The notes under the pieces were generated by a model. The model searched no databases. It was not told the DNA's origin and saw only the letters and a list, made by a program, of their open reading frames with translations. The translations under genes and the position numbers were made by a program. This document shows positions 28,083 through 38,120 of a stretch of DNA of 64,000 nt, one piece after another. This DNA comes from Ramlibacter sp. GTDB lineage: Bacteria > Pseudomonadota > Gammaproteobacteria > Burkholderiales > Burkholderiaceae_C. Location of the stretch: assembly GCA_012729605.1 (NCBI GenBank), contig JAAYCV010000092.1, forward strand, positions 1-64,000, read 5' to 3'. Each line of letters opens with the position of its first letter. The stretch's first letter is position 1.

Positions 28083-28820
28083 TCAGCTCATGTGCAGACC
28101 GCCGTTACAGGCGAATTCGGCACCGGTGGTGAAGCCGGAGTCTTCGCCAGCCAGCCAGGCCACGATGGAGCCGATTTCTTCGGGCGTACCCAGGCGCTTG
28201 ACCGGAATGGTGGCCACGATCTTTTCCAGCACGTCTTCACGGATGGCGCGCACCATGTCGGTACCGATGTAGCCCGGGCTCACGGTGTTGACCGTCACGC
28301 CCTTGTTGGCCAGTTCCTGGGCCAGGGCCATGGAGAAACCGTGCATGCCAGCCTTGGCAGCCGAGTAGTTGGTCTGGCCAGCCTGACCCTTGGCACCGTT
28401 GACGGAGGAGATGTTGATCACGCGGCCAAAACCACGCTCCACCATGTCCGGAACGACCTGCTTGGTCACGTTGAACATGGAGTTCAGGTTGGTCTCGATC
28501 ACGGCCTTCCAGTCTTCCGGCGTCATCTTCACGAACATGCGGTCGCGTGTGATACCGGCGTTGTTCACCAGCACATCGATCGGGCCGTGCTCGGCCTTGG
28601 CCTTGGAAAACGCCTCGACGGTAGAGTCCCAATCACCCACGTTGCCGACAGAAGCGTAGAAGGTGTAACCCTCTGCCTTCTGCTCGTCCAGCCACTTCTG
28701 GTAGTCACGCGTCGGACCACAGCCTGCGATTACCTTGAAACCTTCCTTGTGCAGACGCTGGCAGATGGCGGTACCAATACCGCCCATGCCACCGGTCACA
28801 TACGCTACTTTTTGAGTCAT
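28083..28820 (-). CDS. phaB: acetoacetyl-CoA reductase
   Basis: 245-residue short-chain dehydrogenase that makes (R)-3-hydroxybutyryl-CoA for polyhydroxybutyrate. NADPH motif TGGMGGIGTAICQRL, NNAGITRD, and catalytic Ser in ISSVNG, Tyr and Lys in YSAAKAG. The GYIGTDMV and NGGLHMS endings are characteristic of PhaB. It has a GGAG ribosome binding site and lies about 100 bases downstream of phaC. No phaA thiolase is in the window. Confidence 0.95.
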   Translation of the reverse strand: MTQKVAYVTGGMGGIGTAICQRLHKEGFKVIAGCGPTRDYQKWLDEQKAEGYTFYASVGNVGDWDSTVEAFSKAKAEHGPIDVLVNNAGITRDRMFVKMTPEDWKAVIETNLNSMFNVTKQVVPDMVERGFGRVINISSVNGAKGQAGQTNYSAAKAGMHGFSMALAQELANKGVTVNTVSPGYIGTDMVRAIREDVLEKIVATIPVKRLGTPEEIGSIVAWLAGEDSGFTTGAEFACNGGLHMS

Positions 28821-28861
28821 TGTCGTCTCCTCTGGTTGCTACTCAATTCTTAGTGTAAATA

Positions 28862-28885
28862 TCCGGCTGGATGGCACCAGCCGGA
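28862..28885 (-). terminator. hairpin between phaC and phaB
   Basis: 9-bp GC-rich stem (28862-28870 with 28877-28885) with a 6-base loop, 37 bases past the phaC stop. The tail (ATATTTAC) is weakly T-rich, so it may attenuate read-through into phaB and not stop it fully. Confidence 0.5.
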
Positions 28886-28921
28886 CTAGGTATAACTCCT
28901 GCTGCCAGAAACCCTAGGGTT

Positions 28922-30676
28922 TCAGACCACAGAAGCCTTGGCCTTCACGTAACGGCCCGGAGCCGGTTCGATCGCCTTGTGCTTGGTGCTGCCGTAGCGC
29001 TTGGGTGCGGCCACCATGGGGCCACCCTGCTGGGCCAGCCAGCCAGCCCAGTCCGGCCACCAGCTGCCTTCGTTGTCCTGGGCGCCAGCCAGCCAGTCGT
29101 TCACGTCAGCCGGCAGCTCGTCGTTGGTCCAGTAGTTGCGCTTCTTCTTGGCCGGCGGGTTGATCACGCCGGCAATGTGGCCGGAGGCACCCATGACGAA
29201 ACGCTTCTCGCCCGGCAGCACCTGGGTGCTGGCGTAGGCGCCTTCGATCGGCACGATATGGTCTTCGCGGGAGCCGTAGATGTAGACCGGCAGGTCAACC
29301 TTGCCCAGATCCAGCTTCTGGCCGCAAACTTCCAGCTTGTTCGGCTTGATCAGGTTGTTTTCCAGGTACATATTGCGCAGGTACCAGGAATACATCGGGC
29401 CAGGCAGGTTGGTGGAATCGCAGTTCCAGTACAGCAGGTCGAACGGCGGCGGGGTTTCGCCCTTCAGGTAGTTGCCAACCACATAGTTCCAGACCAGGTC
29501 ATTCGGACGCAGGAAGCTGAAGGTGGTGGACAAGTCGCTCGCCGGCAGCAGGCCGCCCTGGCCAAACTGCATCTCGCGCATGCGCACGAAGGACTCGTCG
29601 ATGAACAGGTCCAGCACGCCGGTGTCGGTGAAGTCCATCAGCGTGGTCAGGAAGGTGGCGCTGTTGGCCAGCTTCTCGCCACGGCCTGCCAGTACTGCCA
29701 GCGCGTTGCTCAGGATGGTACCGCCCACGCAGAAGCCCAGCACGTTCAGGTCCGGCTTCTTGGTGATTTCCAGCACCGTCTTCATGGCGGTGATGGCGCC
29801 CTGCTCGACGTAATCGTCCCAGGTCACCTGACCCATGCTGGCATCGGCGTTGCGCCAGCTCACCATGAAGGCATGGTGGCCCTGCTCCAGGATGTAGCGC
29901 ACCATGGAGTTGGCCGGCTGCAGGTCCATGATGTAGAACTTGTTGATGCACGGCGGGATGAACAGGAACGGACGCTCGTGCACCTGCTCGGTCAGCGGCT
30001 TGTACTCGATCAGCTGGAACAGCTCGTTCTCGAATACCACGGAGCCTTCGGTGCTGGCCACGTTGGTGCCGACTTCGAACTTGCTCTCGTCGGTCATGGA
30101 CACATGGCCCTGACGCAGGTCGTGCAGCATGTTCTGCATGCCCTTGGCAATGCTCTCGCCCTTGGTCTCGATCGCCTTTTTCTGGGCGTCGGGGTTGAAG
30201 GCCAGAAAGTTGCTCGGGGCAGCGGCGGCAGCCCACTGCTCGACGGCGAAGGTCACGCGTGCCTTGGTCTTGGCATCTGTCTGCATGGCTTCGGCCATGC
30301 CCATCAGCATGCGGGTGTTGATCAGGTGCAGCGCGGCAGCAAAGCCGGACATCGGCTGGCGCTGCCATTCGTCACTGGCGAAGCGGCGGTCAGTGGCGAT
30401 GGTGGGCGGCACCATGCCCTGCAACCAGAGCTGGGACAGCTCCTGCGCGTAGGTCTGCTGCAGCTGCTGCAGCTTGGTGGTGTCAAACGTGACCTGCGGG
30501 CCATTGGGCAGCGTTGGCACCATCTGCTGGAACATGCCCATCATTTCGGTAGCCGGCATCGGAGCGCCAAAGCCCCCCGTCTGCATGGCCTTGCCATACT
30601 GCTGCATGGCGTTGGTCCACATGGCTTGCATGGGCGCGGCAACGGACTCCCAGGGGTTCTTGGGGGTTTGGCTCAT
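28922..30676 (-). CDS. phaC: class I poly(3-hydroxyalkanoate) synthase
   Basis: 584-residue PHA synthase polymerising 3-hydroxyacyl-CoA. The lipase-like box is GFCVGG with the catalytic Cys, and the Asp/His partners are expected in YGSREDHIVP and GASGHIAGVINPP. PhaC N-terminal domain precedes the alpha/beta fold. The start is the ATG at 30674-30676 after AAGGAGA; the frame extends upstream without support. Length is typical of class I enzymes. phaB follows on the same strand. Confidence 0.96.
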   Translation of the reverse strand: MSQTPKNPWESVAAPMQAMWTNAMQQYGKAMQTGGFGAPMPATEMMGMFQQMVPTLPNGPQVTFDTTKLQQLQQTYAQELSQLWLQGMVPPTIATDRRFASDEWQRQPMSGFAAALHLINTRMLMGMAEAMQTDAKTKARVTFAVEQWAAAAAPSNFLAFNPDAQKKAIETKGESIAKGMQNMLHDLRQGHVSMTDESKFEVGTNVASTEGSVVFENELFQLIEYKPLTEQVHERPFLFIPPCINKFYIMDLQPANSMVRYILEQGHHAFMVSWRNADASMGQVTWDDYVEQGAITAMKTVLEITKKPDLNVLGFCVGGTILSNALAVLAGRGEKLANSATFLTTLMDFTDTGVLDLFIDESFVRMREMQFGQGGLLPASDLSTTFSFLRPNDLVWNYVVGNYLKGETPPPFDLLYWNCDSTNLPGPMYSWYLRNMYLENNLIKPNKLEVCGQKLDLGKVDLPVYIYGSREDHIVPIEGAYASTQVLPGEKRFVMGASGHIAGVINPPAKKKRNYWTNDELPADVNDWLAGAQDNEGSWWPDWAGWLAQQGGPMVAAPKRYGSTKHKAIEPAPGRYVKAKASVV

Positions 30677-30850
30677 CAGCTTGTCTCCTTGCGTCGTTGT
30701 AGTGAGGTCGCCTCTGCATGATAACGGCATGCAGGGCATTGACTGGTGTGAAAACCCTGTTTGTGCAGGCAACCAATTCCTCATCATCCTAAGTCATTTT
30801 TTTGACAGTATGAAGGCACGTGACGGATGTCACAGTACGCAGGATGGGCA

Positions 30851-31642
30851 TCAGCCGCGAATCCAGACCATGGCTGCCATGCGGCCGGTGCGCGGCTGGC
30901 GCCGGTACGAGAAAAACCGCTGTTCCTGGCTGAAGGTGCACCAGGGCAAACTGCCGTCATTGCCGTGGATGGCGCCAATACCCATCGTCTGCAGGCGCTG
31001 GCGCGCCAGCAGTGGCAGGTCTGCCAGCCACTTGCCTTGGCGGCCGGCCGGCTGGAAGGCTGCTGCTGCAGCCGCGTCATGGCGCAGGAAGGTGGCGCGC
31101 ACTTCACCGCCGACTTCAAACGCCGTCGGGCCAATGCACGGCCCCAGCCAGGCCAGCCAGTCGCCGCCGGCATCCTGCGCCCTGCCCTGTTCGGCCAGGG
31201 TCTGCCGCATGCGCGCATGCAGCTGTTCGATCACGCCATCGGCCAGCCCGCGCCAGCCGGCATGCGCGGCGCCCACGATCGGGAAGCGGCGGTGCACCAG
31301 CAGCACCGGCAGGCAATCGGCCACCATCACGGTACAGCCGACCCCTGGCTGTTGCGTGAAACAGGCATCGGCCTGCGGTGCACAGCCTTGCGCCTGTCCG
31401 GCATCGACCACCTGTACGCCATGCACCTGCTGCAGGAAGCCTGGCTCCACGCCGCTGCGCTGCGCCAGCAAGGCGCGGTTCTGCGCCACCGCCGCCGCAT
31501 CGTCCTGCACATGGTCACCCAGGTTGCAGCTGTCAAACGGCGGCTGTGACACGCCACCGGCGCGCGTGGTAAACACGGCACCAACCCAGGGCGGCGCCGG
31601 CCAGTCGGGAAGTATCCAGTCGGAACAGGAATCGGTAGGCAT
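30851..31642 (-). CDS. pgeF: PgeF/YfiH-type peptidoglycan editing and purine nucleoside phosphorylase
   Basis: 263-residue protein of the former laccase-domain (DUF152) family. In E. coli YfiH is reported to correct peptidoglycan precursors, and family members show purine nucleoside phosphorylase/adenosine deaminase activity. Metal-site segments are QVHGVQVV, VADCLPVLL, GAAHAGWRGL and WLGPCIGP. The ATG at 31642 is eight bases after GGAG, and I prefer it to the in-frame GTG three codons upstream. It is divergent from the Nudix gene. Confidence 0.9.
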   Translation of the reverse strand: MPTDSCSDWILPDWPAPPWVGAVFTTRAGGVSQPPFDSCNLGDHVQDDAAAVAQNRALLAQRSGVEPGFLQQVHGVQVVDAGQAQGCAPQADACFTQQPGVGCTVMVADCLPVLLVHRRFPIVGAAHAGWRGLADGVIEQLHARMRQTLAEQGRAQDAGGDWLAWLGPCIGPTAFEVGGEVRATFLRHDAAAAAAFQPAGRQGKWLADLPLLARQRLQTMGIGAIHGNDGSLPWCTFSQEQRFFSYRRQPRTGRMAAMVWIRG

Positions 31643-31733
31643 AAGAATCACTCCAGCAGATCAACATGGCAGGACGCTGCCATCGGTACATCATGGTAAA
31701 TTGGCAGGCATTCGCACGCCTGCCGTGTGTCCA

Positions 31734-32342
31734 ATGTATCAGCCCGACGTGTTTACGCCCACCTGCCAGCCCCCCCGAACCGAAAACCTTTTCTGCCGCC
31801 ACTGCGGCACGCGTAACGAGATGCGCGTGCCCGAAGGCGATGGCAGCGAACGCGCCGTCTGCCCGGCCTGCGGCACCATCCATTACGTCAACCCGCTGGT
31901 GGTGGTCGGCACGATTCCGGTGCTGGGCGACAAGATCCTGCTGTGCAAGCGCAATATCGAGCCGCGCTACGGCAAGTGGACCTTGCCAGCCGGTTTCATG
32001 GAACTTGGCGAAACCACCGCCCAGGGCGCCGCGCGCGAAACGCGCGAGGAATCCGGTGCCGCCTTTGACATGGGTCCGCTGTTTGCCGTGATGAACGTGC
32101 CGCAAGCCAGCCAGGTGCACCTGTTCTACCTGTGCACGCTGCAGCATGACCAGTTCGATCCGGGCATCGAGACACAGGAAGCGCGCCTGTTTGCCGAAGA
32201 CGAAATCCCCTGGGAAGAGCTCTCTTTCCTGACCGTGCAGCACGCGCTGCAGGCCTTTTTTGCCGATCGCGTGCGCGGCCACTTCCTGGTCCACACCGGC
32301 GACATCAGCGGCCGCGATTTCGTACGCGACCAGCAGGCGTAA
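31734..32342 (+). CDS. zinc-ribbon Nudix hydrolase
   Basis: 202-residue Nudix protein. A short zinc ribbon comes first (FCRHCGTRN and CPACGTIHYVNP), followed by VVVGTIPV and a Nudix box with LPAGFMELGETTAQGAARE and TREESG. The architecture is shared with NADH pyrophosphatase-like and ADP-ribose/NUDIX proteins of the YjhB group; it lacks the NudC-specific SQPWPFP segment, so the substrate is uncertain. The start is the ATG at 31734; a much longer open frame from 30474 runs over pgeF antisense and is rejected. It converges with glmM. Confidence 0.85.
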   Translation: MYQPDVFTPTCQPPRTENLFCRHCGTRNEMRVPEGDGSERAVCPACGTIHYVNPLVVVGTIPVLGDKILLCKRNIEPRYGKWTLPAGFMELGETTAQGAARETREESGAAFDMGPLFAVMNVPQASQVHLFYLCTLQHDQFDPGIETQEARLFAEDEIPWEELSFLTVQHALQAFFADRVRGHFLVHTGDISGRDFVRDQQA

Positions 32343-32371
32343 AAAACGCCCTGCCGGTCATGGCAGGGCGT
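32341..32371 (-). terminator. terminator of glmM
   Basis: 10-bp stem (32346-32355 with 32362-32371) followed on the minus strand by T6 (32346-32341). It overlaps the stop codon of the convergent Nudix gene and could act weakly on that strand too. Confidence 0.88.
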
Positions 32372-32392
32372 CGTCATCGATCAGTCGACCCG

Positions 32393-33733
32393 TCAGCGCA
32401 CAGGCACTTTCGCGGCAATCGCCTCGGCCCAGCGCTGCGCCTCGGCGGCATCACGCGCTTCCACCATCACGCGCAGCACCGGCTCGGTGCCACTGGCACG
32501 GATCAGTACGCGGCCATTGTCAGCCAGCGCCTGTTCGGCTTCGACAATCGCCTGCTGCAGCTCCACACTGCCCTGCCAGTCGGTGCCGGCTTCCATGCGC
32601 ACGTTGATCATGGTCTGCGGGAACAGGCTGGCATCGGCCAGCATCTCGGCCATGCTGCTGCCGCTGCGCACCACCGCATTCAGCACCTGCAGCGCGCTCA
32701 CCAGGCCATCGCCGGTGCTGTGCTTGTCCAGCACCAGAATGTGGCCGGAGCTTTCGCCGCCAATCAGCCAGCCATTTTTCTGCAGCTGCTCCAGCACATA
32801 GCGGTCGCCCACCTTGGCGCGAATCAGCTCGATGCCCTTGGCACGCAGCGCGGTCTCGATCGCCATGTTCGTCATCAGCGTACCGACCACGCCCGGCACC
32901 GGCTTGTACTGCGCCAGGCGATCCATCGCCAGCAGGTAGACCAGTTCGTCACCGTTGTAGAGGCGACCGGAAGCATCGACCATCTGCAGGCGATCCGCAT
33001 CGCCATCCAGGGCCACGCCGTAATCGGCGCCATGCTCACGCACCGCTGCCACCAGTGCATCAGGGGCGGTAGCACCCACGCCCTTGTTGATGTTGATGCC
33101 GTCCGGTTCGCAGCCGATGGCAATCACCTGCGCGCCCAGCTCATGGAACACCATGGGCGCGATCTGGTAGGCCGCACCATGGGCGGCATCGACGACGATT
33201 TTCAGCTCGCGCAGGCTCAGGGAATAATCGAAGCTGCTCTTGCAGAACTCGACATACCGCCCGACCGCATCCTTGAGGCGCCAGGTGCGGCCCAGCTGCT
33301 CAGACGGCATGCACACCATCGGTTCGTCAATGCCCTGCTCTACTTCCAGCTCCCAGGCATCGGACAGCTTGGCACCCTTGTAGCTGAAGAACTTGATGCC
33401 GTTGTCGGCAAAGGCGTTGTGGCTGGCGCTGATCACCACGCCGAGCGAGGCACGCTGGGCACGCGTCAGATAGGCCACGGCCGGCGTCGGCACCGGACCG
33501 AGCAGCACCACATCCACGCCAGCTGCGTTGAAACCGGACTCGAGCGCGCTCTCCAGCATGTATCCGGAAATGCGCGTGTCCTTGCCGATGATGACAGTGG
33601 GACGCTCGTCACTGCGCTTGAGCACGCGGCCAACGGCATTCGCCAGTCGCATCACGAAATCCGGCGTCAGCGGATGTTGTCCGACCGGGCCGCGGATGCC
33701 ATCGGTTCCAAAATACTTGCGTTTGCCACTCAT
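32393..33733 (-). CDS. glmM: phosphoglucosamine mutase
   Basis: 446-residue enzyme interconverting glucosamine 6- and 1-phosphate for UDP-GlcNAc, hence peptidoglycan and [14 protein letters not shown] at the start, the phosphoserine loop [13 protein letters not shown], the metal loop DGDADR and the phosphate-binding [11 protein letters not shown] near the end are all intact. It follows folP on the same strand by about 100 bases, the common ftsH-folP-glmM order. Confidence 0.97.
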   Translation of the reverse strand: MSGKRKYFGTDGIRGPVGQHPLTPDFVMRLANAVGRVLKRSDERPTVIIGKDTRISGYMLESALESGFNAAGVDVVLLGPVPTPAVAYLTRAQRASLGVVISASHNAFADNGIKFFSYKGAKLSDAWELEVEQGIDEPMVCMPSEQLGRTWRLKDAVGRYVEFCKSSFDYSLSLRELKIVVDAAHGAAYQIAPMVFHELGAQVIAIGCEPDGININKGVGATAPDALVAAVREHGADYGVALDGDADRLQMVDASGRLYNGDELVYLLAMDRLAQYKPVPGVVGTLMTNMAIETALRAKGIELIRAKVGDRYVLEQLQKNGWLIGGESSGHILVLDKHSTGDGLVSALQVLNAVVRSGSSMAEMLADASLFPQTMINVRMEAGTDWQGSVELQQAIVEAEQALADNGRVLIRASGTEPVLRVMVEARDAAEAQRWAEAIAAKVPVR

Positions 33734-33830
33734 GCGTCTCTGACCTTTTCTTCTTTGCCTGTCGCAGGCGATCTTTCCATACTACCTGATTCCGGTGAGA
33801 TCCCGGCGGTAGCAGTCCACGTTCCCGGCC

Positions 33831-34745
33831 TCAGGACTCGGTGCGGTGCATGGCTTCCCAGACCGCCAGCGCCTGGCGCGTGGCGGCTACATCGTGCACG
33901 CGCACGATGCGCGCACCGCGCTCCACGGCCAGCACATGAGCACTGACGCTGGCCAGGCTGCGTTCGTGCGCCAGCAAGTCGGACTTGTAGCTCACGTCCA
34001 TCACGCCGGGCGGCAGCGCTTCCAGCACCGCACCCAGGCTGGACTTGCGCGACCAGCCAGCCAGCACCGCATGGCCACCACGCATCAGCTCGCGCTGGTG
34101 CGCCAGCAACGCCAGGTTCTGCGGCACCGTCTTGCCAAAACCGATGCCCGGATCCAGCACGATGCGGTCCTTGCTGACGCCCAGGCTGCGCAGCACGTGC
34201 GAACGCTGGTCGAGGAAGGCGCGTACTTCCTGCACTGTGTCCAGCAGGCTGCCCTGCATCGGCTGCACCTGCATGCTTTGCGGATCACGGTGCATGTGCA
34301 TCAGGCAGACGCCGCAGCGGCCATGCTGGGCCACCACCTGCTCGCCATCCAGCCCGTCGGGGCCGGAACGCCAGCGCAATGCCCAGATGTCGTTGATGAT
34401 GGCGGCGCCGGCATTGAGTACGGCCTGCATCACTTCCGGCTTGTAGGTATCGACCGAGAGCGGCACCTTGTAGGCAGTCGCCGCCTTCACGACCGGCAGC
34501 ACGCGCGCCAGCTCTTCTTCCAGCGGCACCGCCGGCGAGCCGGGACGGGTCGATTCACCGCCAATATCCAGGATCGTTGCACCCTGGTACAACAGCTGCT
34601 CGGCATGCAGCAGCGCACTGCGCGTATCGGCATGGTGGCCTCCGTCAGAAAAGGAATCGGGAGTCACGTTGACGATGCCCATGATATGTGGGCGCTGCAG
34701 GTCCAGCGTGTAGTCGCCGGCTTGCCAGAGGGTCTGTTCGGTCAT
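33831..34745 (-). CDS. folP: dihydropteroate synthase
   Basis: 304-residue enzyme joining 4-aminobenzoate to dihydropterin pyrophosphate; target of sulfonamides. IMGIVNVTPDSFSDGG, GGESTRPGS, DTYKPEV, and GKTVPQNLALL are conserved, with SRKSSLG near the C-terminus. I place the start at the ATG at 34743-34745, preceded by GGAG, since the extra 21 upstream residues overlap the ftsH terminator. It lies between ftsH and glmM. Confidence 0.96.
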   Translation of the reverse strand: MTEQTLWQAGDYTLDLQRPHIMGIVNVTPDSFSDGGHHADTRSALLHAEQLLYQGATILDIGGESTRPGSPAVPLEEELARVLPVVKAATAYKVPLSVDTYKPEVMQAVLNAGAAIINDIWALRWRSGPDGLDGEQVVAQHGRCGVCLMHMHRDPQSMQVQPMQGSLLDTVQEVRAFLDQRSHVLRSLGVSKDRIVLDPGIGFGKTVPQNLALLAHQRELMRGGHAVLAGWSRKSSLGAVLEALPPGVMDVSYKSDLLAHERSLASVSAHVLAVERGARIVRVHDVAATRQALAVWEAMHRTES

Positions 34746-34774
34746 GCAAATCTCCAGTCGCTTCAGAAAACAAA

Positions 34775-34799
34775 ACAGCGGAGCACCAGGCTCCGCTGT
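34775..34799 (-). terminator. terminator of ftsH
   Basis: 10-bp stem (34775-34784 with 34790-34799), 5-base loop and a TTTTGTTTT tail on the minus strand. It lies between the ftsH stop and the folP start, so folP may depend on read-through or its own promoter. Confidence 0.8.
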
Positions 34800-34818
34800 G
34801 GAGATCACGCCAGCGTGA

Positions 34819-36786
34819 TCAGGTCGGGTTGGAGGCCGGCGGTTTGGCCTCGGGCGCCGGGGCTGCCGGCGGCGTGGCGGGAGCCGTTACCGTGGCCGGT
34901 GCCGTACCGCCACCCGCATCACCATCGCCCTTGGGCGGGGTGCGCGGCGCCCAGTCCTTGGGCGGTTGCGGCTCGAGGCCTTCCATGATGGCATCCAGCT
35001 GCTCGCTGTCAATGGTTTCCCAGTCCAGCAGCGCCTTGGCCATGGCATGCATCTTGTCGGAGTTTTCCTCGATCAGGCGACGCGCCAGTGCGTACTGCTC
35101 GTCGATGATGCGGCGCACTTCCTCGTCCACGCGGCGCATGGTCTCTTCGCTCATGTTGGTGGTCTTGGTCACGCTGCGACCCAGGAACACCTCGCCCTCG
35201 TTCTCGGCATAGACCATCGGGCCCAAGGCCTCGCTCATGCCGTAGCGCATCACCATGTCACGCGCAATCTGCGTGGCACGCTCGAAGTCGTTGCTGGCAC
35301 CAGTGGTCATCTGGTTCATGAACACCTCTTCAGCGATACGGCCACCGAACAGCATGCTGATCTGGTTCAGCATGAATTCCTTGTCGTAGCTGTAGCGGTC
35401 CTTCTCGGGCAGGCTCATGGTCACACCCAGCGCACGGCCGCGCGGGATGATGGTGACCTTGTGCACCGGATCGCACTTGGGCAGCAGACGACCGATCAAG
35501 GCGTGGCCGGACTCGTGGTAGGCCGTGTTGCGACGCTCTTCCTCGGGCATGACCATGCTCTTGCGCTCGGGGCCCATGATGATCTTGTCCTTGGCCTTCT
35601 CGAAGTCCTGCATCTCGACCAGGCGCGCGTTGCGGCGAGCCGCCATCAGCGCAGCCTCGTTGCACAGGTTGGCCAGATCGGCACCGGACATGCCCGGCGT
35701 GCTGCGCGCGATGATGGCCGGATTGACGTCAGGGCCAACCGGGATCTTGCGCATGTGCACGTTGAGGATCTGCTCGCGGCCACGGATATCGGGCAGCGTG
35801 ACATAGACCTGGCGGTCGAAACGGCCCGGGCGCAGCAGTGCGGCATCCAGGATGTCCGGGCGGTTGGTGGCAGCCACCACGATCACGCCCAGGTTGGTCT
35901 CGAAACCGTCCATCTCGACCAGCAGCTGGTTCAGCGTCTGCTCGCGTTCGTCGTTGCCACCACCCAGACCGGCACCACGCTGGCGACCGACGGCGTCAAT
36001 CTCGTCGATGAAGATGATGCACGGGGCATTCTTCTTGGCGTTCTCGAACATGTCGCGCACGCGGGCCGCGCCCACGCCAACAAACATCTCGACGAAGTCG
36101 GAACCGGAAATGCTGAAGAACGGTACCTTGGCTTCACCAGCGATGGACTTGGCCAGCAGCGTCTTGCCGGTACCCGGCGGGCCAACCAGCAGCAGGCCAC
36201 GCGGGATGCGGCCACCCAGCTTCTGGAACTTCTGCGGGTCACGCAGGTAGTCCACCACTTCCTTGACTTCTTCCTTGGCCTCGTCGCAGCCGGCGACATC
36301 GGCAAAGGTCACGGTGTTGTTGTTTTCATCGAGCATGCGCGCCTTGGACTTGCCAAAGCTGAAGGCACCGCCCTTGCCGCCGCCCTGCATCTGGCGCATG
36401 AAATAGACCCAGACACCAATCAGCAGCAGCATCGGCCCCCAGCTGATCAGCAGGCTGCCCAGCAGCGAGCCTTCCTCGCGCTGCTTGATGTCGAACTTGA
36501 CGCCGTTGTTCAGCAGGTCACCGACCAGGCCGCGATCCAGATAGGTGGCCGTGGTACGGATGCGACGGTCGTCCATCGTGACCGCCATGATCTCGGTGGA
36601 ACCATTGCTGCCTTCCTGGATGGTGGCGCTCTTGATCCTGCGGTTCTGCACGTCCGAAATGAATTCGGAATAGGCAACCGTGCTGCCCGGTCCCGTTGCA
36701 CCTGTCTCGAACTGTTTGAAGACGGTGAAGAGCACCATGGCAACCACGAACCATACTGCGACTTTTGATAGCAATTGCCTGTTCAA
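34819..36786 (-). CDS. ftsH: ATP-dependent zinc metalloprotease FtsH
   Basis: 655-residue membrane-anchored AAA protease for quality control and regulatory proteolysis. Two transmembrane helices flank a periplasmic domain (about residues 5-22 and 105-125). Walker A is GPPGTGKT, Walker B IIFIDEID, the second region of homology [12 protein letters not shown], and the zinc site HESGH. The proline/alanine-rich tail is dispensable-looking. The start codon appears to be TTG at 36786-36784 with GGAG upstream and an in-frame stop two codons before it, leaving no ATG alternative. It is downstream of rlmE, as in many proteobacteria. Confidence 0.97.
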   Translation of the reverse strand: MNRQLLSKVAVWFVVAMVLFTVFKQFETGATGPGSTVAYSEFISDVQNRRIKSATIQEGSNGSTEIMAVTMDDRRIRTTATYLDRGLVGDLLNNGVKFDIKQREEGSLLGSLLISWGPMLLLIGVWVYFMRQMQGGGKGGAFSFGKSKARMLDENNNTVTFADVAGCDEAKEEVKEVVDYLRDPQKFQKLGGRIPRGLLLVGPPGTGKTLLAKSIAGEAKVPFFSISGSDFVEMFVGVGAARVRDMFENAKKNAPCIIFIDEIDAVGRQRGAGLGGGNDEREQTLNQLLVEMDGFETNLGVIVVAATNRPDILDAALLRPGRFDRQVYVTLPDIRGREQILNVHMRKIPVGPDVNPAIIARSTPGMSGADLANLCNEAALMAARRNARLVEMQDFEKAKDKIIMGPERKSMVMPEEERRNTAYHESGHALIGRLLPKCDPVHKVTIIPRGRALGVTMSLPEKDRYSYDKEFMLNQISMLFGGRIAEEVFMNQMTTGASNDFERATQIARDMVMRYGMSEALGPMVYAENEGEVFLGRSVTKTTNMSEETMRRVDEEVRRIIDEQYALARRLIEENSDKMHAMAKALLDWETIDSEQLDAIMEGLEPQPPKDWAPRTPPKGDGDAGGGTAPATVTAPATPPAAPAPEAKPPASNPT

Positions 36787-36923
36787 GCCTTACTCCATGA
36801 CATTCCATGGCATGCAGAAGGCATGCCGATATTTCCATATGGGGCCATTTTAGGTGTTTCAAGACATGGGCAGGACAGCATTTTGTGTCCGTCCATGTCG
36901 GATACACGGATATGCGCCGGCCT

Positions 36924-37592
36924 TCAGTCCTGCTGCGGTGCCTTCAGGCGCATGCCGACGATGAAGGTTTCAGACGACTTGTCGCGCGAAGCCTTGGGCT
37001 TGACCGGCTTGACCACCTGGAAGGTTTCCTTGAACAGCTTGACCAGCTGGCTGTAGCCGCTGCCGTGGAACACCTTGGTCACCAGCGCACCCTCCGGCTT
37101 GAGGTGCTGCAGCGAAAACTCGATCGCCAGCTCGATCAGGTGCGCCACGCGCGCGGCATCGGCCGATTCCACGCCGGACAGGTTGGGCGCCATGTCGGAC
37201 ACCACCACATCGGCCTTGCGCCCCTGCAGTTTTTCCTGCAGCTGTTCCAGCACCTCGTCCTCACGAAAATCCCCCTGCAGGAATTCGACACCCTCGATCG
37301 GCTGCATGGGAAGCAGGTCCAGTGCGATAATCCTGCCATTGAGCTCACCAACCGCCGCTCCGTCCGGAGACAGCTTGCGCCGCAGATACTGGCTCCAGGC
37401 TCCCGGCGCAGATCCCAGATCGACGACCCAGTCGCCCGGGCGGATCAGGTTCAGCGTCTCGTCAATTTCCTTGAGCTTGTAGGCTGCGCGCGCACGATAC
37501 CCTTCCCGCTGCGCCAGCTTGACGTACGGATCGTTGATATGGTCATGCAGCCATGACTTGTTGACTTTCTTGCTTTTGGTTTTGAATTTCAT
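36924..37592 (-). CDS. rlmE: 23S rRNA 2'-O-methyltransferase RlmE (RrmJ/FtsJ)
   Basis: 222-residue SAM-dependent enzyme methylating U2552 of 23S rRNA. The basic N-terminus ([15 protein letters not shown]) is followed by [16 protein letters not shown] with a catalytic Lys, the SAM motif [15 protein letters not shown], and DMAPNLSG with the catalytic Asp; KVFHGSG and [17 protein letters not shown] follow. Start at the ATG at 37592. It is divergent from yhbY (50 bases) and upstream of ftsH. Confidence 0.95.
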   Translation of the reverse strand: MKFKTKSKKVNKSWLHDHINDPYVKLAQREGYRARAAYKLKEIDETLNLIRPGDWVVDLGSAPGAWSQYLRRKLSPDGAAVGELNGRIIALDLLPMQPIEGVEFLQGDFREDEVLEQLQEKLQGRKADVVVSDMAPNLSGVESADAARVAHLIELAIEFSLQHLKPEGALVTKVFHGSGYSQLVKLFKETFQVVKPVKPKASRDKSSETFIVGMRLKAPQQD

Positions 37593-37642
37593 GTTTGTCG
37601 CCTGCATACTGCAGACACTCCCTTTTCAGGAATCATAGTCCA

Positions 37643-38116
37643 ATGCCCCAGATTGTATTGACCACGCAGCAACGCAAGGTCCACCGCGCCGAAGCCCATC
37701 ACCTGTCACCGGTCGTGATGATCGGTGCCGATGGCCTGTCTGAAGCCGTGCTGCGCGAAGCCGATGCTGCCCTCAACGCCCACGGCCTGATCAAGATCCG
37801 CGTGCTCGGCGACGACCGCGAAGCGCGCGAACAGATGTACCAGCAGATCGCCGACCAACTCAATGCTGCCCCGATCCAGCATATCGGCAAGCTGTTCGTG
37901 CTGTGGCGCCCGATCCCCGAAAAGGAGCGCGAGATTGACGAGGACCGCATGCCCGGCCCACGCGACATCAAGGTCATCAAGAACAGCAGCCGTGGCGGCC
38001 AGCGTCCGCAGGTGCGCACGGTACGCGTGCTCGGCAACCAGCGCCTGACTGCCGGCGGCATCCTCAAGCGCGCCAAGAAGCGCCAGGTATCGCCCAAGAA
38101 GCGCCAGGGAGACTGA
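37643..38116 (+). CDS. yhbY: YhbY-type CRM-domain RNA-binding protein
   Basis: 157-residue protein with a single CRM domain (about residues 5-95), known to bind precursor 50S subunits. It starts IVLTTQQRKVHRAEAHHLSPVVMIG and has GLSEAVLREADAALNAHGLIKIR and IGKLFVLWR. The ~60-residue C-terminal tail is highly basic, longer than E. coli YhbY. Start at the ATG at 37643, divergent from rlmE, so both ribosome-related genes probably share the control region. Confidence 0.92.
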   Translation: MPQIVLTTQQRKVHRAEAHHLSPVVMIGADGLSEAVLREADAALNAHGLIKIRVLGDDREAREQMYQQIADQLNAAPIQHIGKLFVLWRPIPEKEREIDEDRMPGPRDIKVIKNSSRGGQRPQVRTVRVLGNQRLTAGGILKRAKKRQVSPKKRQGD

Positions 38117-38120
38117 GCCC

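Noticed and set aside
30474-31733. 420-residue N-terminal extension of the Nudix gene
   Set aside because: It runs antisense over pgeF and has no domain; the Nudix protein starts naturally at 31734.
34803-34820. Second terminator at the end of ftsH (GATCACGC-CA-GCGTGATC)
   Set aside because: The stem is tight with a 2-base loop, overlaps the coding end and has no T-run; the hairpin at 34775-34799 is the better candidate.
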